Assembly (NCBI GenBank): GCA_902530745.1
Contig: CACABO010000004.1
Location: 1 to 64,000 of the forward strand
Length of the DNA: 64,000 nt
Source: an uncultured Alphaproteobacteria bacterium
GTDB taxonomy: Bacteria; Pseudomonadota; Alphaproteobacteria; HIMB59
Direction of reading: 5' to 3'
The position numbers and the translations under genes are program-made. Below, in pieces: positions 19,714 through 28,304 of this stretch. Under the pieces are notes generated by a model that saw only the letters and a list, made by a program, of their open reading frames with translations, made no database searches and was not told the DNA's origin. Each line of letters starts with the position of its first letter. Position 1 is the stretch's first letter.

Positions 19714-20331
19714 ATGTTTGATCGCCAAATTCAAAATTTCACCCAAAAGCCCTTAATAATAATAGCTAAACTTTTTTTAAAGTTTTTAAAACCTAATCAA
19801 ATGACAATATTAGGTTTCATATTAGGTTTTTTTATGTGTATTTTAATTTTTTTTCAGTTCTATTTTGCTGCACTAGCACTTTTACTTTTGAACAGATTTT
19901 GTGATGGCTTAGATGGAACAATGGCCAGACTAACAACCCCCACTCCTTTGGGTGGATATTTAGATATTGTTAGTGACTTCACAATTTATTCTGGATTTGT
20001 TTTAGCATTTGGGTTCAGTAATAGTAGTTACACAACTTTATCAATGATTTTACTTTTTTTGTACATATGCACGGGTACAACATTTCTTGCGAAAGCTGCA
20101 ATTCAAACTCAATTAGATAAAATCTCAGAGACAAATGATGCTATCGAAGGATTACCAAAAAGTTTTCATTACACATCCGGATTAGTTGAAGGTACAGAAA
20201 CAATAATTTTCATGGTTTTGTGTCTGTTATTTCCAAATTTTTTTATTTTAATATCTATTATTTTTGGGATTTTATGTTTTATAACTTTTATATCTAGGGT
20301 TATTGTTTGTTACGTTGAATTTAATTTATAA
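19714..20331 (+). CDS. CDP-alcohol phosphatidyltransferase family protein
   Basis: 205 aa integral membrane enzyme. The signature of the family is seen as RFCDGLDGTMAR...GGYLDIVSD (about residues 66-90), close to DG-x2-AR-x8-G-x3-D-x3-D but one residue shorter in the x8 segment. N-terminal KPNQMTILGFILGF is also typical. It transfers a phosphatidyl group from CDP-diacylglycerol to an alcohol; whether this is a PgsA, Pcs or another paralogue is not clear. Its 3' end overlaps the convergent unknown gene by 11 bp. Confidence 0.83.
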   Translation: MFDRQIQNFTQKPLIIIAKLFLKFLKPNQMTILGFILGFFMCILIFFQFYFAALALLLLNRFCDGLDGTMARLTTPTPLGGYLDIVSDFTIYSGFVLAFGFSNSSYTTLSMILLFLYICTGTTFLAKAAIQTQLDKISETNDAIEGLPKSFHYTSGLVEGTETIIFMVLCLLFPNFFILISIIFGILCFITFISRVIVCYVEFNL

Positions 20332-20677
20332 AAGTTAAATAAGCTTCCATAAAAATTTTTGAAACAATCATAGTAATCATAAAAAAAGATAATTTTAAAA
20401 AAATTCTAGTTATTCTTCCAAGTTCAAAACCTGCATAATAAGCTTCAAATATATCAAAGTTATTGAAAAACCTCTTATTTACAAAGTTTTTAAGTAAAAA
20501 GAATAATTTTGCTAATGGTCTTACGACTACGAAATTTCCAATTATAGAAAATACGATAACAATTACTAAACTTACATTCATTGCAAAGGACCAAATAATT
20601 AGTGACCCAATCCAGTATCCTAAAAATAGTAACCTCTCCTTTTGCTGAGGGTGAGTATAAACTTGAAAGAAATTCAT
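20321..20677 (-). CDS. small membrane protein of unknown function (118 aa)
   Basis: I do not recognise this protein. It shows MNFFQVYTHPQQKERLLFLGYW, two or three hydrophobic segments (about 18-55 and 92-115) and a basic middle region (KNFVNKRFFNN) with FEAYYAGFELGRITRIF. It starts one base after the leucine-dehydrogenase-like stop on the same strand, so it is the last gene of the run MFS-EamA-NUDIX-LeuDH. Intact frame and tight spacing support a real gene; no function is inferred. Confidence 0.6.
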   Translation of the reverse strand: MNFFQVYTHPQQKERLLFLGYWIGSLIIWSFAMNVSLVIVIVFSIIGNFVVVRPLAKLFFLLKNFVNKRFFNNFDIFEAYYAGFELGRITRIFLKLSFFMITMIVSKIFMEAYLTFIN

Positions 20678-20678
20678 T

Positions 20679-21710
20679 TTATTTTAATCCTTCTAAAGCC
20701 ATTTCACTTGCAATATTGGATGCTAAAATCAAGTCTTTTTGCGATTTTTCTAAGATAAATTTTGTACGTGATTTTATTTTTTTTAGAAGGTCATCTACAA
20801 TTTTGTCATCTGGTTCGAGATCTTCTTTAACACTAATTCTTGAACCTAATATAATTACGCCACCAGCGTTGGCACAATAATCAGGACAATATAATATACC
20901 TTTGTTATATAATTCTTTTTCTATATCAATATTTTCCAGTTGATTATTTGCAGATCCAGTAATCATTGATATTTTATTATTTGCAAAATTCAAAAACTCT
21001 GTATTCAAATCACCCCCTCCTGCACAAGGAGAGAAGATATCAATTTTTTCAAAGGATGTATCTTGGAGTTGACCACAAAATTTATAACCATCTCTCTCAA
21101 TCAAATCTTTTTTATGCTCTAAGTCAGAAATTTCAATATTTGCACCATCTTTTTTACACAAAGAAGCAATTCTAGATCCAGTCTTACCATATCCTTTGAT
21201 AAATATATTTTTATTTACTAATGAGTCTTGTCCAAATTTAAATTCGACGCATCCTAACATTGAGTAATAAACACCTAATGCAGTACCTAATCCGGAGTCA
21301 GAACCTATAGGGTTACAAACATGATCTGAGTATTCTCTAAATCCTCTTAAGTCCTCATCAACAGTTCCCATATCTCCAGCTGTTATATAAGTGCCATTTA
21401 GTTTGTTTAAAACTTCTCCAAATAAACTATATGCATCTTTTTTATTTATTTTAGAATGTATAGTAGCTTTCCCACCACCAAAAGGAAGTTCAGCCAAAGA
21501 ATTCTTATATGTCATTGCTTCAGCTAGTTTTAAAACATCTTCTTCTTGTTTATTAAAATCTTGATAATTGAAATATCTACATCCACCCAAGGCAGGGCCT
21601 CTTCTAGTATTGTGAATAGCAATTACTGAGTAGAAATTAAATTTATCTTCCTCAGCATAGACTACTCTTTCAAATCCGTCTTTTGGTTTATCTTTTATAT
21701 TTAAAGTCAT
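20679..21710 (-). CDS. Glu/Leu/Phe/Val dehydrogenase (leucine dehydrogenase-like)
   Basis: 343 aa, the short form typical of leucine/valine dehydrogenases. The N-terminal dimerisation/substrate domain has NTRRGPALGGCRY and MTYKNSLAELPFGGGKATI with the catalytic Lys; GDMGTVDEDL follows; the C-terminal NAD domain has IKGYGKTGSRIASL and ILYCPDYCANAGGVI. It reversibly deaminates branched-chain amino acids to 2-oxo acids with NAD+. It overlaps the NUDIX gene by 23 bp in the same transcription direction. Confidence 0.9.
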   Translation of the reverse strand: MTLNIKDKPKDGFERVVYAEEDKFNFYSVIAIHNTRRGPALGGCRYFNYQDFNKQEEDVLKLAEAMTYKNSLAELPFGGGKATIHSKINKKDAYSLFGEVLNKLNGTYITAGDMGTVDEDLRGFREYSDHVCNPIGSDSGLGTALGVYYSMLGCVEFKFGQDSLVNKNIFIKGYGKTGSRIASLCKKDGANIEISDLEHKKDLIERDGYKFCGQLQDTSFEKIDIFSPCAGGGDLNTEFLNFANNKISMITGSANNQLENIDIEKELYNKGILYCPDYCANAGGVIILGSRISVKEDLEPDDKIVDDLLKKIKSRTKFILEKSQKDLILASNIASEMALEGLK

Positions 21711-22104
21711 TACTACTTATATGATCTATTATTTTATGGTCTCCTTCTAAAAAATCATATTCACGAATATCCTTGATTTCAATCCATTTTAGTTCTTTAT
21801 GAAAATTATTTAAAACCTTACCACTGAAATTATTAACTAAATAAAAATATAAGAATACCTTTTTATTAAAGTCTTTATAATTGAAATTATAACTGAATAG
21901 TTCCTCATAATTTATTATGTTAATTGATAACTCTTCATTTATTTCTCTAATTAAGGCCTCTTCATTAGTCTCATCATTTTTGATTTTACCTCCTGGAAAT
22001 TCCCATTTTAATGGATGATCCTTAAAGTTTGGCCTTTGACAAATTAAAAGTTTATTATTTTGAAGTATTAAACCTGCTACAACTTTTATTTGTTCAATTT
22101 TCAT
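21688..22104 (-). CDS. NUDIX hydrolase (MutT-like)
   Basis: The Nudix box FPGGKIKNDETNEEALIREINEELSI fits GX5EX7REUXEEXGU. A MutT-type role (8-oxo-dGTP cleanup) is suggested by ICQRPNFKDHPLKWEFPGG. I place the start at the Met of MKIEQIKVV (22104), which matches the usual MutT N-terminus; an ATG ten codons upstream (22131) is also open. Either start lies inside the 3' end of the EamA gene, and the 3' end overlaps the leucine dehydrogenase gene. Confidence 0.87.
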   Translation of the reverse strand: MKIEQIKVVAGLILQNNKLLICQRPNFKDHPLKWEFPGGKIKNDETNEEALIREINEELSINIINYEELFSYNFNYKDFNKKVFLYFYLVNNFSGKVLNNFHKELKWIEIKDIREYDFLEGDHKIIDHISSNDFKYKR

Positions 22105-22969
22105 ATTTTGTTTTAGCAATATAAATGCCAATCAGGATTAATGTACTTCCAAAAAATTGGATCAAAGTTAGTTTTTCTTGAAAAAAAAAGTACGCCAATA
22201 AGGTTGCAGCAATAGGTTGTATCAAAAGACTCAAAGATGATAAGGAAGCAGATAAAAATGCTAGAGAGTAAGCTATAAAAGATTGTCCAATGAATTGGCA
22301 TACAAAACCTAATAAAAATAGAATTGCTATCGCGTAAAAAGACTTTGGAACTAAACTTTGTTCAAAAAATATCGCGACTAAAAGTAAAATAATTGCACTT
22401 ACACATCCTGAATGAAACATAATCGTACTTGAATTTAAATTTTTTCTTAATTGGCTAATAGTAAGAATATAACAACCATACCAAATTGCAGTTAGAACAC
22501 CTAAAAGATCTCCCAAAAATTGTGATTTGTAAAATTGAAAGCTCTCACCTAATAATAAGATCATACCACTCATCGAAATAAATATGGCAATAAAAAAAAA
22601 CTTAGAAAATTTTTCTTTAAGAAATATTAAAGAAAATAAAATTACAACAATTGGAGCTAAATTGGATAAAAATGTTGCCTTAGAAACTGTGGTAAGTTTG
22701 ATAGACAAATGCCAACAAATTAAATCTAATGAAAAAAAGACACCTGAAATAAAAATAATTAAAAATTTATTTTTTAAAACAGGAAAGTTTACTTTTTCGA
22801 TAATTTTCAGTGACCCAAACATTAAAAAAAAGGGAAGGCTCACGAATATTCTAAAAAAAGCTGTCATTATTGGATCAACCTCTGAAAGTCGAACAAATAT
22901 GGGAGAAAAAGCAATACTTACTGCGCCTATAATCAGTATAAGAAAAGGATTAATTTTTAAATTAGGCAA
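22094..22969 (-). CDS. EamA/DMT-family transporter
   Basis: 291 aa with about ten hydrophobic helices and the internal duplication of the drug/metabolite transporter superfamily. IGAVSIAFSPIFVRLSEVDPIMTAFFRI at the start of repeat 1 and SLSSLSLLIQPIAATLLAYFFFQEKLT near the end of repeat 2 are typical. Probably a metabolite exporter; substrate unknown. Overlaps the MFS gene upstream by 8 bp and the NUDIX gene downstream. Confidence 0.87.
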   Translation of the reverse strand: MPNLKINPFLILIIGAVSIAFSPIFVRLSEVDPIMTAFFRIFVSLPFFLMFGSLKIIEKVNFPVLKNKFLIIFISGVFFSLDLICWHLSIKLTTVSKATFLSNLAPIVVILFSLIFLKEKFSKFFFIAIFISMSGMILLLGESFQFYKSQFLGDLLGVLTAIWYGCYILTISQLRKNLNSSTIMFHSGCVSAIILLLVAIFFEQSLVPKSFYAIAILFLLGFVCQFIGQSFIAYSLAFLSASLSSLSLLIQPIAATLLAYFFFQEKLTLIQFFGSTLILIGIYIAKTKYEN

Positions 22970-24158
22970 AAACTTCTTCTGATTTTTCTTTTTCTATAAT
23001 TGGAAAATGGATGATTGCAGAAAATAGAGAAATTACTATCGCCATTATCCAGGCTATATCGAGTGAACCATAAATATCTATAACTAAACCACCAATAAAA
23101 GAGCCAAGAAATGCTCCTGCTTGATGGGAAACCATTACAATACCAAATAAGGTCGAAAGGTATCTTGTGCCAAATCTATTTGAAACGATTCCTGAAGTCG
23201 GTGGGACAGTTGATAACCATAAAAGACCAATACAACAACTGAAGGTTATAATTGTGAAATTGTTAGTAGGCAAAATTAATAATAAAAAAATTACTATGCT
23301 TCTTACAAAATAAATAAACGATAATATATATTTTTTTTTTATAATGCCTGAAACCTTTCCTGAAATTAAAGTACCAATCATATTAAATAATCCAATTAAA
23401 GTAAGTCCTGTTGCAGCTATTGTAGTTTCTAAACCTTTAATTTTTGCAAAAACTGGAAGATAGTTTGAAATTAAAGCAACATGTAAACCACAAACAAAAA
23501 ACCCTAAAATAAGATAATTATAACTTTTATCCTTAAAGGCTTTTTTTATAACATCTGAAATTTTTCTTTTTGTAAATTCTTTCTTATCTTTTTTTTGAGG
23601 TTTTGGTAAAAGGAATATAAGTGAAAGAGGAATTATAAAAAGAAAAAATATAGATGTAATTTGAAAAGAAAAACTCCATTTAAAAGTTGTAACTAAAAAT
23701 TGGTTTATAGGTGTAAATATAAACATTCCTGTTGCAGCAAGAGACATAAGTATACCTGTAACTGTGCTTTGCGTTTTATCATCCTCGAAATATTTTGAGA
23801 CTCCACCAATTATGACTGGAACAGAAATAACACCAGCTGAAATACCTCCAATTATGCCAATACCTAATAAAAAATGTAGAGGGTGTATCGCTGAAGAAGC
23901 AACATAGAAACTAAGAGATACACCAAAGAAGCCAAAACAAAGAGTTTTTACATACCCCTTTTGTTCAGCAAATGCGCCTGCAATAGGTGACATAGCTCCC
24001 CAAAGCAAATTAAAAAGACCATACGTTAGACCTATAATTGAAGCACTAAAAACTGTGGAACTTAAAAGATCTGGGACATATATCCCTAGAGACATTCTAA
24101 ATCCATTTCCAACTGACAGTATTAATCCCGCAACTAAAACTAATAGAATTGTTCTCAT
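22962..24158 (-). CDS. MFS transporter
   Basis: 398 aa, twelve hydrophobic segments in two halves joined by a Lys-rich loop (KPQKKDKKEFTKRKISD, about residues 183-199). SVGNGFRMSLGIYVPDLL, GLFNLLWGAMSPIAGAFAEQKGY and VSHQAGAFLGSFIGGLVIDIYGS resemble the monocarboxylate/oxalate-formate branch of the MFS. The substrate is not determinable. It leads the minus-strand run with EamA, NUDIX and leucine dehydrogenase, so export or uptake of branched-chain acids is one possibility. Confidence 0.87.
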   Translation of the reverse strand: MRTILLVLVAGLILSVGNGFRMSLGIYVPDLLSSTVFSASIIGLTYGLFNLLWGAMSPIAGAFAEQKGYVKTLCFGFFGVSLSFYVASSAIHPLHFLLGIGIIGGISAGVISVPVIIGGVSKYFEDDKTQSTVTGILMSLAATGMFIFTPINQFLVTTFKWSFSFQITSIFFLFIIPLSLIFLLPKPQKKDKKEFTKRKISDVIKKAFKDKSYNYLILGFFVCGLHVALISNYLPVFAKIKGLETTIAATGLTLIGLFNMIGTLISGKVSGIIKKKYILSFIYFVRSIVIFLLLILPTNNFTIITFSCCIGLLWLSTVPPTSGIVSNRFGTRYLSTLFGIVMVSHQAGAFLGSFIGGLVIDIYGSLDIAWIMAIVISLFSAIIHFPIIEKEKSEEVFA

Positions 24159-24230
24159 TTGCTTAAAATATATGAATCATATCAAAAAAATATGTTTATT
24201 TTTGAGGGTAAATATCTATTATACGCCGTC

Positions 24231-24314
24231 ATGGGTTATCCTAAAAAACATCGTGGTAGACGTAAAATAGGTTCTCGTAAGCGTCGCGCCAAAAGAAGAG
24301 CTAAAAAGAAATAA
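24231..24314 (+). CDS. 27-aa highly basic small protein (candidate ribosome-associated)
   Basis: ATG 24231 to TAA 24314 encodes MGYPKKHRGRRKIGSR then a Lys/Arg tail: 17 of 27 residues are Lys or Arg. The composition and MG...KI...KKK layout recall bTHX/AURKAIP1-COX24-type minimal ribosomal proteins, but I cannot place it in either. Arg is mostly CGT/CGC here whereas neighbouring genes favour AGA, as expected for a strongly expressed gene. A TATTAT -10-like box at 24217-24222 would put the transcript start at or just before the ATG, so the mRNA could be leaderless. No SD is seen at normal distance. It lies between the divergent MFS gene and msrB. Confidence 0.6.
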   Translation: MGYPKKHRGRRKIGSRKRRAKRRAKKK

Positions 24315-24359
24315 TTTTATTCATTTTTAATTTTAATAATCTTAAAATATATAAGTATT

Positions 24360-24824
24360 TTGAATAGAAGGTCTTTTTTAATCTTTACTTTAAGTGGGTG
24401 TTTAGCTGGAGTGAAACATTTATTTTCTATGGAAAAAATAATTTTAACGGACATAGAATGGCAAGAAAAGCTAACTGATATGCAATATTATATTTTAAGA
24501 CAACATGGAACTGAAAGACCTTTCTTTAGTGTTTTAAACAATGAAAAAAGAAAAGGTGTCTATAAGTGTGCTGGATGCGATCTACCTCTATTTGACTCTA
24601 ATATGAAATTTGACAGTGGAACTGGTTGGCCATCTTTCTTTGACTATATACCTAATTCTTTAGAATTTAAGACGGATTTTAAATTAGTATTTCCCAGAAA
24701 AGAATATCACTGTTCACGTTGTGGCGGGCACCACGGTCACGTGTTTAAAGACGGGCCAAAACCTACAGGATTACGTTATTGTAATAATGGAATAGTGTTG
24801 AAATTTGTACCCGAAGAAGCTTAA
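24360..24824 (+). CDS. msrB: peptide-methionine (R)-S-oxide reductase MsrB, exported form
   Basis: 154 aa. The MsrB fold is clear: zinc pairs CAGC (70-73) and CSRC (118-121), FDSGTGWPSFF, GGHHGHVF and the catalytic Cys at about 141 in LRYCNNG. It reduces methionine-R-sulfoxide in proteins. The N-terminus MNRRSFLIFTLSGC has a twin-arginine followed by a hydrophobic stretch and a possible lipobox Cys14, so the enzyme is probably exported or membrane-anchored. The start is TTG at 24360; an internal Met at residue 24 would give a cytoplasmic form. The CcdA-type protein nearby could supply electrons. Confidence 0.9.
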   Translation: MNRRSFLIFTLSGCLAGVKHLFSMEKIILTDIEWQEKLTDMQYYILRQHGTERPFFSVLNNEKRKGVYKCAGCDLPLFDSNMKFDSGTGWPSFFDYIPNSLEFKTDFKLVFPRKEYHCSRCGGHHGHVFKDGPKPTGLRYCNNGIVLKFVPEEA

Positions 24825-24861
24825 AGTTTTATTAGTTTAATTGAATAAAAAGAAGTTGATT

Positions 24862-25980
24862 TTACTTGGATGAAAATCTTCTGCGTATTGAACTAAATAC
24901 TAAAACATATAAGGATCCTAGAAACAAACCCATCATCAGTGACAGTATCAAAATTTGTTTTGTTTTTTTTGAATTCTCAATAATTGCAAATTTTAAATTG
25001 TAATCTATCCAATCAGATGGGTCTTCATTTAAGACTATTTCAATAGCAGACTCAATATACTCTGAGGATGTGTCAGATTTTAAATTTTTTATTTGGTTTT
25101 TTTTTGATGTAATATCTTCAGACATTAAGACTATTTCTTTTTTACCTCTTGCTTTTAAATTTTCTATTTCTTGTTCAATAACAGACGTACCTTTTAAATA
25201 AGGAGATACTTCTAATAAAGTTTGATCAAACAAGTTTGGATCAGGGTTTAGTTTTTCTGCAATTAAATACTGTTCATTTAAATAAAATAGTCGATTTTCA
25301 ATTTTCTGATTTTCCTCTTCAATTAAAATTTCAATTTCTTTTGTGAGGTTATTAATAAGTCTTTGATTTTTATTGTAAACATAATCTCTTAAAAATGCTA
25401 AATCATCTAAAGTTATTTTCTTAACAGTCATAAGTGTTTGAACAATTACATCGTTCCCTAGTTTCTCAATTGAGTTTTTTTTTGGCCACTCAAATTCTAA
25501 AAAATATTCCCCTTCATTTTTTTGTTGAATAACTTCAAATTCTTTTGATTGAGATATAGTTGATAATTCAATGTTTTCATCTTGATTTGATTGATCTCGA
25601 TATTCAGAACTCGAAAGAACTCTAATTACATCCTCTTTTTTATTAAACTCTGATAAAAATAATTTAAAAACTGTATCTGGTGTGATTGAGTAATAATCTA
25701 ATACAAGATCACCATTTGGTGTGATTTTCGAAAATGGTAGAGGAATTTTTGACAGAATATCATTAATTGAGATGTACTTTGAAAATTGTGATGGTGATAC
25801 AGGAGAGATTTTCAAAGACACTTTATAATTGTCTGATGTATTAAAAATATAGGCCAACCCAAGCACAAATGTGGCAATTGTAATAACAATGATTTTCCAT
25901 TTTTCATTCCATAAGTTGATAATAATTTCAATTAAATCAATTTCTTCAGTATTTTGTGTGGAGGGGAGGGAGTCATTCAT
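24862..25980 (-). CDS. wzz: Wzz-type chain-length determinant protein
   Basis: 372 aa. The Wzz layout is present: a cytoplasmic N-terminus with IDLIEIIINLWNEKW, TM1 (about 30-48), a long periplasmic mostly helical domain (ILIEEENQKIENRLFYLNEQY, coiled-coil-like), and TM2 near the C-terminus (ILILSLMMGLFLGSLYVLVF). It regulates O-antigen/polysaccharide chain length with Wzy. It lies apart from the main sugar cluster at the left, which is typical for fragmented envelope loci. Confidence 0.82.
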   Translation of the reverse strand: MNDSLPSTQNTEEIDLIEIIINLWNEKWKIIVITIATFVLGLAYIFNTSDNYKVSLKISPVSPSQFSKYISINDILSKIPLPFSKITPNGDLVLDYYSITPDTVFKLFLSEFNKKEDVIRVLSSSEYRDQSNQDENIELSTISQSKEFEVIQQKNEGEYFLEFEWPKKNSIEKLGNDVIVQTLMTVKKITLDDLAFLRDYVYNKNQRLINNLTKEIEILIEEENQKIENRLFYLNEQYLIAEKLNPDPNLFDQTLLEVSPYLKGTSVIEQEIENLKARGKKEIVLMSEDITSKKNQIKNLKSDTSSEYIESAIEIVLNEDPSDWIDYNLKFAIIENSKKTKQILILSLMMGLFLGSLYVLVFSSIRRRFSSK

Positions 25981-26018
25981 CTGATATTATTTCGTTATTT
26001 TATGAAACTATTATTATA

Positions 26019-26564
26019 TTATTTTTTTATTAATAAATAGACAGCAAAGATTGCAAGAGCAATTTTTAAAATCTCACTAAATATGAATGGCATTAAACCA
26101 GCCATAATAGCTTTTTCAATACCTATAAAACCAGCTAAGTGAATAATTCCACATGTAAATATGATTAGAGTCCCTAAGAAAACTGCAAAAGAAATTTTAA
26201 GTAAATTTTTATCAAATAAATCTTTTGAGAAATAAGCTATAATAAAGGAAGCTAAAACCATACCGTACAGAAAACCAAATGTTGGGGACATAATATAGCC
26301 AATTCCTCCCCCAGCAGCAAAAATGGGTAAACCTATCAACCCAAGAATAACATACGATAAAGTTGAATAGAACCCAACTATACCCATAGAGGCTGCAATG
26401 AAGTAAACGACAAATGTTTGAAAAGTCATCGGTACAGGATAAAAAGGAATAGATACTTTACTGGAGACAGATAAGAGAATTACACCTAATAAATAAAAGG
26501 CTATTTTCGAAATATTACTGGATGAGTATTGGTCAAGGACTGACATATTGTTTCTAATTTTCAT
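26019..26564 (-). CDS. bioY: biotin transporter BioY
   Basis: 181 aa, six hydrophobic segments. VSIPFYPVPMTFQTFVVYF and GLIGLPIFAAGGGIGYIMSPTFGFLYGM are hallmark BioY strings (S component of ECF transporters). Imports biotin; no bioMN energising genes are visible in the window, so it may act with an ECF module elsewhere or alone. Confidence 0.95.
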   Translation of the reverse strand: MKIRNNMSVLDQYSSSNISKIAFYLLGVILLSVSSKVSIPFYPVPMTFQTFVVYFIAASMGIVGFYSTLSYVILGLIGLPIFAAGGGIGYIMSPTFGFLYGMVLASFIIAYFSKDLFDKNLLKISFAVFLGTLIIFTCGIIHLAGFIGIEKAIMAGLMPFIFSEILKIALAIFAVYLLIKK

Positions 26565-26602
26565 TCTTAATTTTTATAATTTTGGTTAAGTTTTGGCAAT
26601 AT

Positions 26603-27562
26603 TTATAATTGGGCTTTGATTAAATCCTTTAGTTTCAACATATCCTTGTTAAAAAGTCTAATTCCCTCAGCTAATTTAAACGAAGCCATTTGATTTTCAT
26701 TTAAATGCCACCTGAATGAATTTTCATTAACATTAATTCTAGATAAATCGGTTATTGAAGCGGCCTGAGCGTTTAACTTGGGCTTTAATTCCCCAGAAGT
26801 TTGATTTAATTCCTCTAAAAGAGCCGGGCTGATAGTTAACTTATCACATCCTGTTAAATTAATTATTTCTTCTTTGTTCCTAAATGATGCAGCCATTACG
26901 ATAGTATTATAGTTGTACTTCTTAAAATAGTTATAAATTTTAACAACACTCTCAACTCCTGGATCATTTGTTGTGTCATAATTTTTTGGACTGTTTGCTT
27001 TGAACCAATCAAGGATCCTTCCTACAAATGGTGAAATTAAAAATGCTCCTGCTTCAGCACAAGCTATTGCTTGTGTTAAGGAAAAAATCAGTGTGCAATT
27101 ACAAGATATACCATCTGCCTCTAGTTTTTTTACAGCTTGTATTCCTTCCCAAGTACCTGCAATTTTAATTAATATTCTATTTTTGAGTATGCCTGATTGT
27201 TCATAGCTATTAATTATTTCCTTTGCCTTTTCCACAGTAGCCTCAGTATTAAATGATAAATCAGAGTCGACCTCGGTAGAAACATATCCTGGCACAATTT
27301 TTGTTAATTCTATACCAAAAGCAATAGTTAGTTGGTCAGCAATATATTTTACTTGATCCTCAGTTTTAGTAAATTTTCTACCTTTTGAGTTACTTATTAC
27401 CTCATCTACTAGTTTTTTGTATTTGTTTGATTGAACAGCTTTAAATATTAAAGATGGATTTGTAGTACAGTCATCTGGGTTAAATTTTTGAATACTGTCA
27501 ATATCTCCCGTGTCTGCAACAACTGATGAAAATTTTTTAAGACTATCTAGTTGAGATACCAT
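26603..27562 (-). CDS. tal: transaldolase
   Basis: 319 aa, TalB-size. Landmarks: VVADTGDIDSIQKFNPDDCTTNPSL, the catalytic Lys in RILIKIAGTWEGIQA, CNCTLIFSLTQAIACAEAG, ISPFVGRILDW and VMAASFRNKEEI. Transfers dihydroxyacetone units in the non-oxidative pentose phosphate pathway (sedoheptulose-7-P + GAP to erythrose-4-P + F6P). Monocistronic by spacing, 38 bp before bioY. Confidence 0.96.
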   Translation of the reverse strand: MVSQLDSLKKFSSVVADTGDIDSIQKFNPDDCTTNPSLIFKAVQSNKYKKLVDEVISNSKGRKFTKTEDQVKYIADQLTIAFGIELTKIVPGYVSTEVDSDLSFNTEATVEKAKEIINSYEQSGILKNRILIKIAGTWEGIQAVKKLEADGISCNCTLIFSLTQAIACAEAGAFLISPFVGRILDWFKANSPKNYDTTNDPGVESVVKIYNYFKKYNYNTIVMAASFRNKEEIINLTGCDKLTISPALLEELNQTSGELKPKLNAQAASITDLSRINVNENSFRWHLNENQMASFKLAEGIRLFNKDMLKLKDLIKAQL

Positions 27563-27618
27563 GAAAATAAATATTCTTTCTTAACGATTGTTTAACCTAT
27601 ATATTAATTGAACTTCTT

Positions 27619-28125
27619 ATGCAAAAAAAAATAATTATTTGTGGATTAGCTGATATCCAAGAGTGTGTTGATAAATTTAGCCCAGATAAAATGCTTACCA
27701 TCATTAATAAAAATTTTGAACCTGAAACCCCTTCAGGTATGGATAAAAATAGACACCTGAAAATGTTAATTGATGATATTTCTGAGCCAAGAGAGGGGTT
27801 TATTCTACCTGAAAAACATCATACACAAGAATTATTAGATTTCACAGATGATTGGGATAAAACTAAACCTATTTTAGTCCATTGTCATATGGGTATAAGT
27901 CGATCTACTGCAACAAGTTTAGGCATAGCGGCAAAATACTCCCCAAAAAATATTGAGCTTATAATTGAAAACTTAAAGGAAATTGCACCACACGCCAGCC
28001 CTAATAAGATTATGATGAGATATTATGATGAAATATTGGGATTAGATAACAGACTTTATGGGTCAGTTCGATACTTTGACCCTGAGCCGATAGAAGAAAG
28101 TAGAATAGTAGAGTTAAATTTTTAG
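27619..28125 (+). CDS. protein tyrosine / dual-specificity phosphatase-like protein
   Basis: 168 aa. The PTP signature is HCHMGISRS with nucleophile Cys89 and Arg95 (HCx5R); a candidate general acid lies in LIDDISEPREG (51-60). Alphaproteobacterial homologues of this size are annotated as tyrosine phosphatases, but the physiological substrate is unknown. It starts 57 bp from the divergent transaldolase and is followed within 10 bp by the 52-aa zinc-finger gene, so the two may be co-transcribed. Confidence 0.8.
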   Translation: MQKKIIICGLADIQECVDKFSPDKMLTIINKNFEPETPSGMDKNRHLKMLIDDISEPREGFILPEKHHTQELLDFTDDWDKTKPILVHCHMGISRSTATSLGIAAKYSPKNIELIIENLKEIAPHASPNKIMMRYYDEILGLDNRLYGSVRYFDPEPIEESRIVELNF

Positions 28126-28134
28126 TATAATTAA

Positions 28135-28293
28135 ATGAATCATAGTTGTGAAGTATGTAAAAAAAAGATTGAGGAGCCTTTATATTGGGCTGATCCTAAG
28201 TTTTATGATATTCCAAAAAAAGTATTTTTTTGTGATGCCAAATGTTCACTAATTTATTACAAGAAAATTGAAAAATTATTTAAAAATGAATAA
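28135..28293 (+). CDS. 52-aa TRASH-like zinc-finger small protein
   Basis: ATG 28135 to TAA 28293. Two Cys pairs are visible: CEVC (5-8) and FFCDAKC (33-37), with about 24 residues between, the CxxC ... FCxxxC layout of TRASH/MYM-type treble-clef fingers; KKKIEEPLYW and a Lys-rich tail fill the rest. It probably binds zinc or another metal. It lies 9 bp after the phosphatase stop, same strand. Below the size many gene callers report. Confidence 0.7.
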   Translation: MNHSCEVCKKKIEEPLYWADPKFYDIPKKVFFCDAKCSLIYYKKIEKLFKNE

Positions 28294-28304
28294 ATTCAAT
28301 ACAT

